Source of the DNA: Gilvimarinus polysaccharolyticus
GTDB lineage: Bacteria; Pseudomonadota; Gammaproteobacteria; Pseudomonadales; Cellvibrionaceae
Assembly: GCF_001187555.1 (NCBI RefSeq)
Contig: NZ_LFIJ01000002.1
Span: forward strand, 683,920-747,919
Direction of reading: 5' to 3'
Length of the DNA stretch: 64,000 nt
The notes under the pieces were generated by a model that saw only the letters and a list, made by a program, of their open reading frames with translations, was not told the DNA's origin and did not search any database. Position numbers and translations under genes: made by a program. Below are positions 53,536 through 61,844 of the stretch, one piece after another; the stretch's first letter is position 1; every line of letters starts with the position of its first letter.

Positions 53536-56504
53536 ACCGCTGGCACTTATTGCCGTTGGCTTTAGCTATGGCATCGGCATTAGCGGGTTGTAGCCATAAT
53601 CCGCTAGACGGGCTGAGCACCTTGGCCGATTTGCCCGAGCCCACGATCCCAGTTGGCGAGCAGATCATAGAGCCGCAAGATTTAGCGCAAATCGAGGCCA
53701 ACTACCGCGCTGCATTGCAAATGGCGACCAACCCCGAAATGCGCCATCATATTCAGGTGCGCTTGGCTGACTTAGAAATGGCCCGCTCCGAGGCGGCCCA
53801 GCAACAAGCGCGCACGTTAACCGCGTTTTTCTCCGAGCCTATCGCCGACTATCGCGCCTTAGTCGACGCCTACCGCGCCAATCCGGCGGCATCGGTCGCC
53901 AGCCAGCCAGATGCGCTTTACTACAAACTGTCTAAAGCGTATGCCTTGGATGGCCGCGACGCCGAGGCGGCCGCTACTCTAGATGAGCTGGCGCAGCGGT
54001 TTCCCGAGTCGCCTTATATCCACGAGACACAGTTTCGTCGTGCCGAGCGCGCCTTTGCCGCCGGCAACTACTTACACGCCGAGCAGCTCTACCATCAAGT
54101 GGCCGTTAGTGAGACGTCGGCGTTTGCCGACAACTCGTTGTATATGGAGGGTTGGTCTGCCTATAAACAAAGTCAGTACGATGTGGCGGTGGTGCGCTTT
54201 ACCGAGTTGCTTGATAAGAAACTGGCGCAGGCGCGTTTATCCGGTGAGGTGGCCGGTGTCATCGAGCAGATGGGGGCGGCCGATCGTAACCTGATACAAG
54301 ACACGTTGCGAGTACTGAGCTTTACCTACGCCAATCTCGACGGCCCTCAAACCATTGCCGAGCAGCAGGCCAGTATTGGCACCCGGCCCTATCAGTTTTT
54401 GCTCTATCAACAGTTGGGTGAGCTGTACTTAACACAGCAACGCTACCTTGACAGCGCCGACACCTTTGCCCGTTTTGTAAACCACAACCCCGACTCCGAT
54501 ATGGCACCCGATTTCTCTATCCGTGAGATCGAGGTGTATCAAGCTGGTGGGTTTCCGTCACTGGTGCTGCCTGCCAAACGCGCTTACGCTACGCGCTATG
54601 GTATTTACAGCCACTACTGGCAGGCCCGCGCGGATCTTAATACGCCGCCCACGGCCATGCAGGCTAAGCAAGTAGTACGCACCCAAAAGCCGCGCAATAT
54701 GAGCGCCAATGCACTCGATAAGCTGCGTTTGTATCTAGAGCAGTTGGCCCGTCACCACCATAGCGAGGCGCAACGCTTAGAGGGGCTATTGGCCGAGGGG
54801 GGGGCAACTGCACCCAGTCGCGCCGATATTAACCGCAGCTTTAGCGAAGCGGCTGACCTGTACTTGGAGTTAGTACTTACCTTTCCGGCCGATAACGCCG
54901 TAGCCGAGATGACCTTTTTAATGGCCGAGGCCCTTAATGAGGGGCAGCGCACTATTGATGCGTTGGCCGCCTACGAGAATGTCGCCTTTGCCAAACAGGA
55001 TGCCAAGTACGGTGCCGAGGCCGGTTACAGTGCGGTATTACTGGCTAGTGAGCTGGTGCAGCGCTCCGAGTCGGGCGAGCTGCTCGAGCCCAGCGCACTG
55101 GCAACTCAAGCCGTGCAAAGCAGTGTGTGGCAGTGGCAATGGCGCAAAATTGATACATCCATTAAGTTTGCTGAACTTTATCCCGCCGACCCACGCGCTA
55201 TTACCGTACTCACCCAAACGGCGCCCGAGTTGTTGTATCAGGGCGATTTAGTGCGTGCCGCCGAGATTGCTCAGCAAGTTATTGTTTGGCAGCCTACCGC
55301 CTCGGGTGATCTGCTCTACACCGCCTGGCTGACTTTGGGCCACGCCCAGTTTGAGCAAGAGCTTTATCTAGAGGCCGAAACTGCTTATTGGCGCGCGCTA
55401 GATTTGCATCCGCAATATGGTCAACAACCCGGCTCGCCCAGTGCCCGCGAATTGCGCGAGCGTATTGCTGCCAGCTTGTATCAGCAGGCCCAGACCCAGC
55501 TGATAGCCGGCAATAGCAACGCGGCAATTGATTTATTGCTGCGCATTTATACCGAGCTGCCGGGCAGTAACATCGCCAGCCAAGCACTGTTTGATGCCGG
55601 CCACGCGGCACAAATGGCCGCCGATTGGGGCCGCGCCGAAAGCCTACTTAACGAGTTTGCGGTCAATTACCCTAGCCACGAGTTAAACGCTCGCTTACCG
55701 GCCAAACTGATAGTCATTTACGAGGCTATGGGTAATTGGGGCGCGGCCGCTGATCTATTAAGTGCGCAGGCCAATAGCAGTCAAGACCCCGAGCAGGCGA
55801 GGCAATCGCTTATTACCGCCGCCGAGTACTACGTTAAAGCGGACAACTGGGAGGCGGCGCGTGACCATTACCGCCAATATGCTCACAGCTACCCTTTGCC
55901 TGTGGCCGAGCTACTTGAGGTCGAGCAGCGTTTAGTCGAGCTGTATAGCGAGAAAGGCGATATTAACAGCCGTAATTTTTGGTTGGCACGGGTCATTAAC
56001 AGCGCCCGCAAAGCCCCTAGCGATCGCAGTCACTACTTGGCGGCCAGCGCCGCCACTACTTTGGCCGAGGCGCCGTATCAACGCTTTAGTCAGTTGCGCC
56101 TAACCCTGCCGATCAAAAACAGTTTGGCAAAAAAACGTGACGCCTTAGATAAAGCACTTAAGGCGCAACAGCGAGTGTTGGATTTTAAAGTGGCCGACTT
56201 TACCACCCGCGCCAACTTTTATATTGGCGAGATTTACCTGCAACTGGCACAAGATTTAATGGACTCTGAGCGGCCCGATAATCTCAATATGTTAGAGCTT
56301 GAGCAGTACGATATTTTGCTCGAAGAGCAGGCATACCCGTTTGAAGAAAAAGCCATCGAATTGCACGAGGCCAATGCCCAGCGCGCCTGGGGCGGGCTGT
56401 ACGACGATTGGGTAAAAGCCAGTTTAAAATCGTTAGCGGGTATCTTGTCGGCGCGCTACAACAAAAATGAATTCACTATAGAGGCCGCCGATGAGATTCG
56501 TTAA
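53532..56504 (+). CDS. Large TPR lipoprotein of the Agl-Glt-like cluster
   Basis: The 990-residue product starts at GTG 53532 inside the previous stop. The leader ends in MASALAGC (Cys about residue 19), giving a lipoprotein. The whole mature part is made of TPR or TPR-like helix pairs, for example FRRAERAFAAGNYLHAEQLYHQV at about 165, YQQLGELYLTQQRYLDSADTFARFV at about 290, TAWLTLGHAQFEQELYLEAETAYWRAL near 600 and AANWEAARDHYRQYAHSYPLP-like repeats near 780. It is probably a giant outer-membrane-anchored scaffold reaching into the periplasm. Myxococcus gliding also uses large TPR proteins (GltD/E/I); the exact match is unproved. The stop lies 14 bp inside the next gene. Confidence 0.82.
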   Translation: MNRWHLLPLALAMASALAGCSHNPLDGLSTLADLPEPTIPVGEQIIEPQDLAQIEANYRAALQMATNPEMRHHIQVRLADLEMARSEAAQQQARTLTAFFSEPIADYRALVDAYRANPAASVASQPDALYYKLSKAYALDGRDAEAAATLDELAQRFPESPYIHETQFRRAERAFAAGNYLHAEQLYHQVAVSETSAFADNSLYMEGWSAYKQSQYDVAVVRFTELLDKKLAQARLSGEVAGVIEQMGAADRNLIQDTLRVLSFTYANLDGPQTIAEQQASIGTRPYQFLLYQQLGELYLTQQRYLDSADTFARFVNHNPDSDMAPDFSIREIEVYQAGGFPSLVLPAKRAYATRYGIYSHYWQARADLNTPPTAMQAKQVVRTQKPRNMSANALDKLRLYLEQLARHHHSEAQRLEGLLAEGGATAPSRADINRSFSEAADLYLELVLTFPADNAVAEMTFLMAEALNEGQRTIDALAAYENVAFAKQDAKYGAEAGYSAVLLASELVQRSESGELLEPSALATQAVQSSVWQWQWRKIDTSIKFAELYPADPRAITVLTQTAPELLYQGDLVRAAEIAQQVIVWQPTASGDLLYTAWLTLGHAQFEQELYLEAETAYWRALDLHPQYGQQPGSPSARELRERIAASLYQQAQTQLIAGNSNAAIDLLLRIYTELPGSNIASQALFDAGHAAQMAADWGRAESLLNEFAVNYPSHELNARLPAKLIVIYEAMGNWGAAADLLSAQANSSQDPEQARQSLITAAEYYVKADNWEAARDHYRQYAHSYPLPVAELLEVEQRLVELYSEKGDINSRNFWLARVINSARKAPSDRSHYLAASAATTLAEAPYQRFSQLRLTLPIKNSLAKKRDALDKALKAQQRVLDFKVADFTTRANFYIGEIYLQLAQDLMDSERPDNLNMLELEQYDILLEEQAYPFEEKAIELHEANAQRAWGGLYDDWVKASLKSLAGILSARYNKNEFTIEAADEIR

Positions 56505-57210
56505 AGCTGCAGCCGTGCAGTGGTTGCTGTGGGTTATTATGGCGATAGGCTTGATCGGTTGCGCCAGTCAGCCATCGGCGCCCCCCACTCACCCAGACGA
56601 CGCCGAGATTGTTGCCGGACAAGTTGCAGAGCCGGCTCCAGTACCGGCGCTGTTGCCGTCAGGGTCTATTACCCAAAACCCTTACCTTACTGCTCCGGCG
56701 CCCGCCATTAGCGCGCAAACGCAAACTCAGTTTAAGCGCGCGCGCAAACAAATGGATCAGCAGCAATGGGGCGAGGCCCGTCACACATTACAGACGTTGG
56801 TGGCTCAATCGCCCAACTTATCGGGCCCTTGGCTAAACCTTGGTATCGTTTGGCTGCACCTCGAGGCGCCGGGCCAAGCGCGCGCCGCGTTTGAGCGAGC
56901 TCTGGCGGCCAACGCGCTTAACGTGGATGCCTACAATCAACTGGCCGCGCTAGAGCGCCGCGCCGGCGATTTTGCCAAAGCCGATGCTCTTTATGCTGAC
57001 GCGCTTAGTGTGTGGCCGCACTCGGCTGATACCCACTGTAATCGAGGTATTCTGTACGATCTGTATATGGGTCGTTGGCCAGATGCCTTAGCCCACTACC
57101 AAGCCTGCCGTTATTTACGCGAGCAACAAACTGGCGCCGTTGATAATACTGTTAACGGTTGGGTCATTGACCTTGAGCGGCGTATCGCCGCACGTGAGGC
57201 AAACAAATGA
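56491..57210 (+). CDS. TPR lipoprotein of the Agl-Glt-like cluster
   Basis: The 239-residue product has a lipoprotein leader (LWVIMAIGLIGC, Cys about residue 24), a Pro/Ala-rich linker (about 25-75), and three TPR units (RARKQMDQQQWGEARHTLQTLV, LNLGIVWLHLEAPGQARAAFERAL, QLAALERRAGDFAKADALYADAL). A final unit contains THCNRGILYDLYMGRWPDALAHY. This size and layout resemble the AglT/GltE TPR lipoprotein of Myxococcus gliding systems. It overlaps the genes on both sides (14 bp and 4 bp). Confidence 0.82.
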   Translation: MRFVKAAAVQWLLWVIMAIGLIGCASQPSAPPTHPDDAEIVAGQVAEPAPVPALLPSGSITQNPYLTAPAPAISAQTQTQFKRARKQMDQQQWGEARHTLQTLVAQSPNLSGPWLNLGIVWLHLEAPGQARAAFERALAANALNVDAYNQLAALERRAGDFAKADALYADALSVWPHSADTHCNRGILYDLYMGRWPDALAHYQACRYLREQQTGAVDNTVNGWVIDLERRIAAREANK

Positions 57211-57569
57211 AGCTGATATTAAGCGGCGCTGTTAGCGGTTTTTTAGCCTTTGCAGCTGGTGCTCAGGCGCAAGACAATGTGCGTTTAGAAAGTATTATTA
57301 CCGGCAACCAAGAGCAGCCCCAAGTTTTGTATTTGGTGCCTTGGCAAACACCTGCCAGTCCCACGCTTAAGTACGATGTGATCAACAATCAATCGGTTGC
57401 GGTGTTTGAGCATTTAGAGCGTTCGGAGTTGTTGCGCGAGCTAAAATATTTACCCCCGTTGACGGCGCAAAGCTCGGCTGAGGTGAGCGAGCCAAGTTCA
57501 GCCGCGCCCGCGCAACAATCAGCAGCACAGGCGCAAACGACACAACAAGCGTCACAATCGGCACCGTAA
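57207..57569 (+). CDS. Small periplasmic protein of the Agl-Glt-like cluster
   Basis: The 120-residue product has a signal peptide (LSGAVSGFLAFAAGAQAQ), then a compact region with ITGNQEQPQVLYLVPWQTP and AVFEHLERSELLRELKYLPPL, and an Ala/Gln/Ser-rich tail that is probably disordered. I do not know a named family, but the QPQVLYLVPWQ core looks like a conserved element of this cluster in other gammaproteobacteria. The start ATG overlaps the previous stop (ATGA). It sits between the TPR proteins and the motor genes. Confidence 0.75.
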   Translation: MKLILSGAVSGFLAFAAGAQAQDNVRLESIITGNQEQPQVLYLVPWQTPASPTLKYDVINNQSVAVFEHLERSELLRELKYLPPLTAQSSAEVSEPSSAAPAQQSAAQAQTTQQASQSAP

Positions 57570-57682
57570 AAATCAGGCATAATACTTGGCGCCTGGTTAC
57601 TCGCGTAGCGTCACAATAGCGCTCAGAGTACACTTAGCGTTTTACTCATAAACAACCAGCGGCATTTGTAAGGTAGATAACT

Positions 57683-58348
57683 ATGGATTTTTTCTCGACA
57701 ATAGTGCGCTTTTTTCAAAACGGCGGGGCATTTATGTACCCCATCGCTATTGTGTTGGTGATTGGCTTGGTCATCGCGGTTGAGCGCTTTGTGGTTCTAA
57801 GCCAAGCTAAGCGCGCCAACCAAAAAGCCTTTGGCCGAGTCATGCCGCTGTTAAAAAAACGCGACTATCAAGCTGTGGTTAATATGGGTCGCGCCGATGA
57901 CGCTCCCATTGCTCGTATTGTGGCCGCCGGCGTATCGCGTATAGGCGGCACCGGTGGCCGCGACGAGATCGAGCTGGCAATGGAAGAGGGGGTGCTAGAG
58001 GCCATGCCACGACTAGAAAAGCGCACGCCTTACTTGGCAACGCTGGCCAATATCGCCACCTTGCTGGGCTTGTTGGGTACTATTATCGGTCTTATCGCCG
58101 CCTTTACCGCTGTGGCCGAGGCAGACCCGGCCGAGAAAGCCACGCTTTTGTCTAACAGTATCTCGGTGGCCATGAACACCACCGCTTTTGGTTTGATCTC
58201 TGCCATCCCGTTGTTACTGTTTCACGCCATGCTGCAAACCAAAACCACAGAGCTGGTCGACTCATTAGAGATGACCGGTGTACGTTGCTTAAACTTGCTA
58301 ACCAATACCACTCGCCCTGCGGCGCCTAAAGCCAACCCAAACGCATAA
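57683..58348 (+). CDS. MotA/TolQ/ExbB-family proton channel subunit (AglR-like)
   Basis: The 221-residue product is a three-TM channel protein: TM1 about 15-37 (GGAFMYPIAIVLVIGLVIAVERF), then a cytoplasmic domain, TM2 about 110-140 (TLANIATLLGLLGTIIGLIAAF) and TM3 about 152-178 (NSISVAMNTTAFGLISAIPLLLFHAM). The LGLLGTIIGLI and NTTAFGLISAIP motifs are standard for TolQ/ExbB/AglR. With ExbD-type partners it makes a proton-driven motor that energises the periplasmic or outer-membrane parts. ATG 57683 follows AAGG. It comes first of the four motor/transducer genes. Confidence 0.93.
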   Translation: MDFFSTIVRFFQNGGAFMYPIAIVLVIGLVIAVERFVVLSQAKRANQKAFGRVMPLLKKRDYQAVVNMGRADDAPIARIVAAGVSRIGGTGGRDEIELAMEEGVLEAMPRLEKRTPYLATLANIATLLGLLGTIIGLIAAFTAVAEADPAEKATLLSNSISVAMNTTAFGLISAIPLLLFHAMLQTKTTELVDSLEMTGVRCLNLLTNTTRPAAPKANPNA

Positions 58349-58357
58349 GGGAAGACC

Positions 58358-58927
58358 ATGCGCTTCAGAAGGCGACGCCATAACGAGGATGCCGAGCTCA
58401 ACATTACCTCCTTTATGAATCTAATGATTGTATTGGTGCCGGTACTGTTGCTTAGCATGGTGTTCTCGCGCATTACAGTGCTGGAGTTGAATCTGCCGGA
58501 TTCAGAAAAATCCAGCGCGTCCGACGACGATCAAGAAAAGCTCGATTTTCTTGAGGTGGTGATTTACCCCGATTACCTAGGTGTCAATCATCCTGCGGGA
58601 AACCGCGCCGCTAGCGTGTGCACCAAAGACGATGGCAGTTACGATTTTGAGCTGCTATCAGAAACCTTACAGCAAATTAAAATTCGTTTAGAAGATAGTT
58701 ACCAAATAGAAAAAGATGACATCGTGATTCTTGCGCAACCCGATACCGACTACCAAACCATCGTTAGCACTATGGACACCGTACGCTCATATAAGGCTGT
58801 GGTGGCCGCAGAGCTGGTCAATGCGGTGCTGTTTCCGGAGGTATCACTGGGTGATGCACCGGTTAACGATCCGCTGATTGATAAAGAAAATATTTCTTGC
58901 CTAGCGGGTGTTGGGGGTGAAACATGA
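58358..58927 (+). CDS. ExbD/TolR-family protein 1 (Asn at proton-carrying position)
   Basis: The 189-residue product has a basic N-terminus, one TM segment at about 18-38 (SFMNLMIVLVPVLLLSMVFS) and a periplasmic ExbD-like domain with an extra acidic insert (SEKSSASDDDQEKLDFLEVV) and two Cys residues (Cys near 88 and near the end). In ExbD, TolR and AglQ/AglS the TM begins with an essential Asp; here the aligned residue is Asn21. So this subunit probably cannot carry protons itself and may act as a structural partner to the second ExbD. It ends in an ATGA overlap with that gene. Confidence 0.88.
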   Translation: MRFRRRRHNEDAELNITSFMNLMIVLVPVLLLSMVFSRITVLELNLPDSEKSSASDDDQEKLDFLEVVIYPDYLGVNHPAGNRAASVCTKDDGSYDFELLSETLQQIKIRLEDSYQIEKDDIVILAQPDTDYQTIVSTMDTVRSYKAVVAAELVNAVLFPEVSLGDAPVNDPLIDKENISCLAGVGGET

Positions 58928-59478
58928 AGCAATCACTGCGCGCCAAACGTATGGCAAAACACCATCGCCGTAACAAGAGCGCGCCTAAGTTAAACCTTGT
59001 CTCACTGATGGATATTTTCACCATCCTCGTATTCTTCTTGCTGGTTAACTCCTCCGATGTTGAGGTGCTCACCAACGACAAGGCCATCGAACTGCCCGCC
59101 TCGGTCGCCGATACCGTACCCGATACCACTGTGGTGGTAAAAGTAAACAACACACAAATCTTGGTGGGTGGTCGCGTTATTGTTAGCGATATTGGAAAAA
59201 ATACGTCTGCCGCCGATGATGAGAATAAAAATATCATCGCCGCGCTGGCAACAGAGCTGGAATACTTGGCCGCACGCGCCCGTCCCTTGACCGAGGAGCA
59301 AATAAAAACCGGTCGATCCATCACCATTATGGGCGATAAAGCGATCCCCTACACTTTATTAAAGCGCATTATGAATACCTGTGCCCAAGCGGGTTATCGC
59401 GACATCTCATTGGCGGTACATAAAACCGCCAGCTCAGATGACGAGCCCGATGAAGCCACCACAGGAACCAATCAATAA
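58924..59478 (+). CDS. ExbD/TolR-family protein 2
   Basis: The 184-residue product has a basic N-terminus, a TM helix with the conserved Asp30 (VSLMDIFTILVFFLLVNSSD) and a periplasmic domain ending in TILMGDKAIPYTLLKRIMNTCAQAGYRDISLAVHK-like ExbD fold (read in parts). It keeps the acidic residue used for proton flow in ExbD/TolR/AglS, so this is the likely working stator subunit of the pair. It overlaps the first ExbD gene by 4 bp and ends 1 bp before the TonB-like gene. Confidence 0.92.
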   Translation: MKQSLRAKRMAKHHRRNKSAPKLNLVSLMDIFTILVFFLLVNSSDVEVLTNDKAIELPASVADTVPDTTVVVKVNNTQILVGGRVIVSDIGKNTSAADDENKNIIAALATELEYLAARARPLTEEQIKTGRSITIMGDKAIPYTLLKRIMNTCAQAGYRDISLAVHKTASSDDEPDEATTGTNQ

Positions 59479-59479
59479 T

Positions 59480-60457
59480 ATGGCTCTGCCTAACGCCAGC
59501 AACAGCTCTCACAATAACGCCAATAGTTACCAACTGTTTGGCCAAGGCCAAACCGATGATAAACGGTTTATAAAATGGGTGGCTGCCGGGCTGTTAGTCT
59601 TTGCACTTATTGGTATGGTCGTCCCGTTAATTAACCTGTCCGAAATAAAGCGTGAAGAAAAAGCTAAAATACCGCCGCAACTTGCGCGTGTCTTACTTGA
59701 AAAAGAAGAGATCAAACAACCTGAACCCGAACCCACGCCAGAGCCGGAAAAAGAACCCGAACCTGAGCCTGTAAAAGCGCCCGACGTTGAACCTGAACCT
59801 GAAATTGAACCAGAGCCTGAAGTTGAGCCGGAGCCGGTAACACAAGTCGATCAAGCGCGAGAAAAAGCTAACATTAGTGGTGTGCTGCAATTTAAAGATA
59901 CGCTTGCCGATATGCGTGAGGCGATTGATGTTGAAGCGGTTGCTAGCGACGAAATTACTCGCGGCCAAGCCGAGGCCGCGCGCACCGAACGCAATTTAAT
60001 TACCAGTGGCGCCGAATCGGACAGTGGCGGTATTAACACCTCAAGCCTGTCAAAAGATACCGGCGGTGTGGCGTTATCAAGCCGCGAGACGACCCAAGTG
60101 GAAAGCGCATTGGGCGGCGCCGACGCTACCGCCAGTACCGCGCAAAGCACACGTAAAGCCGGCGAGCGCAGCGATGAAGAAATCCGCAGTGTCATGAGTC
60201 AGCATGCCAGTGCACTCGATCGCTATTACCGTCGCGCTCTACGTGATAACCCGGCGCTGCAGGGTAAAGTAGTACTGAAACTTGTGATTAACCCCGATGG
60301 CTCATTGGCATCAGTGAGCATTGTTAGCTCGGATTTGCGTGATGCGGCGTTGGAGTCAAAAGTATTGGCGCGAATTAAATTGATCAGCTTTGCGCCGCGA
60401 ACAGATGTTGTAGTTACAACACGAGACTATACTTTGAGCTTTTTGCCGCAACTTTAG
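59480..60457 (+). CDS. TonB-like transducer with AgmX/PglI-type C-terminal domain
   Basis: The 325-residue product (ATG 59480; the longer frame overlaps exbD and is not coding) has a cytoplasmic start, one TM (about 32-52, WVAAGLLVFALIGMVVPLINL in part), and a long Glu-Pro repeat rod (PEPEPTPEPEKEPEPEP and more, about 78-117). A linker with SGVLQFKDTLADMREAI follows, then a C-terminal domain beginning SVMSQHASALDRYYRRALRD and GKVVLKLVINPDGSLASVSI. This last domain is the AgmX/PglI C-terminal type, a TonB-like fold found in GltG and GltJ of Myxococcus. It would carry motor force across the periplasm. It ends the cluster. Confidence 0.9.
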   Translation: MALPNASNSSHNNANSYQLFGQGQTDDKRFIKWVAAGLLVFALIGMVVPLINLSEIKREEKAKIPPQLARVLLEKEEIKQPEPEPTPEPEKEPEPEPVKAPDVEPEPEIEPEPEVEPEPVTQVDQAREKANISGVLQFKDTLADMREAIDVEAVASDEITRGQAEAARTERNLITSGAESDSGGINTSSLSKDTGGVALSSRETTQVESALGGADATASTAQSTRKAGERSDEEIRSVMSQHASALDRYYRRALRDNPALQGKVVLKLVINPDGSLASVSIVSSDLRDAALESKVLARIKLISFAPRTDVVVTTRDYTLSFLPQL

Positions 60458-60743
60458 TTTGCGGTTTTGTTGTCATTCAGTTTGATCGAAAAGCTCCTGT
60501 ACATAAACTGTGGCTAAAAACAGCGTTATGTTTCTGTGATGTTCAAAGCCAGTAGGCACACTTATGGTTGGGGATACCACTGCGGAGATACTCGAGATGG
60601 TTCGCAAAAAGCCCTAAGTATGCCGCAAACAACTCTGTTTAGAGGTGGTTAAGCTCGGCGCCATCGTTAATATTAGCAACTCCCTTTAAAGTACTGCCCC
60701 CCCCCACTCTCAGTGTGTTGCCATCAATAATCTCACCACATAC
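60458..60743. other. Gap after the motor cluster
   Basis: No gene is recognised in this stretch, which lies between the TonB-like gene and the promoter of the permease. It contains a run of nine C's at 60697-60705. Translated frames give only a short stop-interrupted peptide around 60591-60690 that I cannot assign. The composition turns AT-rich towards the 3' end, where the next module begins. Confidence 0.4.
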
Positions 60744-60772
60744 TTGCACGTATGCGCATATGTGAATACAAT
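60744..60772 (+). promoter_or_regulatory. Sigma70-type promoter with near-palindromic operator in the spacer
   Basis: TTGCAC (60744-60749) and TACAAT (60767-60772) are separated by exactly 17 bp, an excellent -35/-10 pair. The spacer is almost filled by an 18-bp near-palindrome, CACGTATGCGCATATGTG (60747-60764), with one mismatched pair. This is the usual place for an ArsR-family repressor to bind. The permease start lies 36 bp downstream, and an ArsR-type gene lies after the permease, so repression by that protein is the natural reading. The palindrome ATTCGCGAAT (60771-60780) follows the -10. Confidence 0.7.
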
Positions 60773-60807
60773 TCGCGAATGTTTAAGTACTCATTTAGGG
60801 TGATATT

Positions 60808-61839
60808 TTGAATACAGAAAAATTAATAATTGCATTTAATGAATTTATTCACGTTGGTGGCGCGTTAGTTTTAATTATTGCTGCGGTCTCAATTCTTACT
60901 GGGCTAATGCGAGAGTATATTCCGCAAGATAAATTGCAAAAAAAACTTACAAAGCATGAAAGATGGGGATCATTCTTGGGCGCCAGCTTGGGTATGTTAA
61001 CGCCATTTTGTAGCGCATCTGTTGTGCCTGTAACGATGGGGATGGCAACGATGGGTGCGTCTTTGGGGACCGTGATGAGTTTCCTAATTTCTGCTCCGCT
61101 TTGTAATTTTATTGTTTTAGCAATGATTTATGCCGCTTTTGGTATAAAGGTAACGGCGATCTATTTACTTATTACCTTTAGTGCGGCGGTTATAGGTGGT
61201 TGGTTGATATCTAAATCTCCATGGAAAGATGAGATTAAGCGTGGTGATGAATTAGAGGGGGTAAAATCTGGTTCGGTATGTAAAGAAGGCAAGGTTTCTT
61301 CATCTATAGATGCCTGTGGTCTCGAGACAAAAACAGTTGTTAGCTGTAGTTCCTCTGCTCCTGCTAAAGGAGCGTGTGAGGCGTTAAGTAATAGTTGTGA
61401 TTCAGTGGCTCAGGCAGGAGAGGCCCAACCATCAAAACTACAGCGTGCATTAAGATTCGCTTGGGCACTATTCAAAAGAATAATTCCATACGTGTTGTTG
61501 GGCTCATTAATTAGTGGTGTATCGGCCGCTTACCTATCACCCGAATTAGTGGAGAAGTACGTCGGAGGTGACAATATACTATCTATAGTAATTGCGGCGA
61601 TCATTGGTGTGCCGTTGTATCTGCGTATTGAGATGGCCATTCCATTGTTAAAGGTTTTAATTTTAAAAGGAATGGGGTTAGGCCCCGCAATGGCATTAAT
61701 TATTGGCGGTACGGGTGCTAGCTTGCCGGAGATAGCGTTAGTCTCTGCTGTGCTTAAGAAAAAAGCGGTTTTTGCATTTGTTTTTATTGTTTTAACAACG
61801 GCTATTATTGGAGGGTTAATCTTCCAGTTTGTGGTGTAA
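60808..61839 (+). CDS. ArsP-like permease (DUF318 family)
   Basis: The 343-residue product is an inner-membrane permease of the ArsP/SO_0444 type, implicated in export of organoarsenicals or metals. TM segments lie at about 15-35, 52-75, 78-110, 118-140, 220-245, 255-285 and 310-340. The motif LTPFCSASVVPVTMG (about 66-80) holds the functional Cys, and SAPLCNFIVLAM holds a second. A cytoplasmic loop (about 155-210) has five cysteines (VCKEG, ACGLE, SCSSS, ACEAL, SCDS), suggesting thiol/metal binding. Start is TTG 60808 behind AGGGTG. AT-rich codon use differs from the preceding operon. Confidence 0.85.
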   Translation: MNTEKLIIAFNEFIHVGGALVLIIAAVSILTGLMREYIPQDKLQKKLTKHERWGSFLGASLGMLTPFCSASVVPVTMGMATMGASLGTVMSFLISAPLCNFIVLAMIYAAFGIKVTAIYLLITFSAAVIGGWLISKSPWKDEIKRGDELEGVKSGSVCKEGKVSSSIDACGLETKTVVSCSSSAPAKGACEALSNSCDSVAQAGEAQPSKLQRALRFAWALFKRIIPYVLLGSLISGVSAAYLSPELVEKYVGGDNILSIVIAAIIGVPLYLRIEMAIPLLKVLILKGMGLGPAMALIIGGTGASLPEIALVSAVLKKKAVFAFVFIVLTTAIIGGLIFQFVV

Positions 61840-61844
61840 GTAGA

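Noticed and set aside
59693-59968. Phe/Arg-rich minus-strand frame opposite the Glu-Pro repeat
   Set aside because: It is the mirror of the GAACCT repeats in the TonB-like gene, a composition artefact.
60591-60690. A frame reading EILEMVRKKP-stop-VCRKQLCLEVVKLG, at first sight like a decayed transposase helix-turn-helix
   Set aside because: Too short and interrupted; no inverted repeats or further transposase motifs nearby.
60697-60705. Run of nine C's as a phase-variable tract
   Set aside because: It lies in a non-coding gap ahead of, not inside, the promoter, so slipping would have no clear effect.
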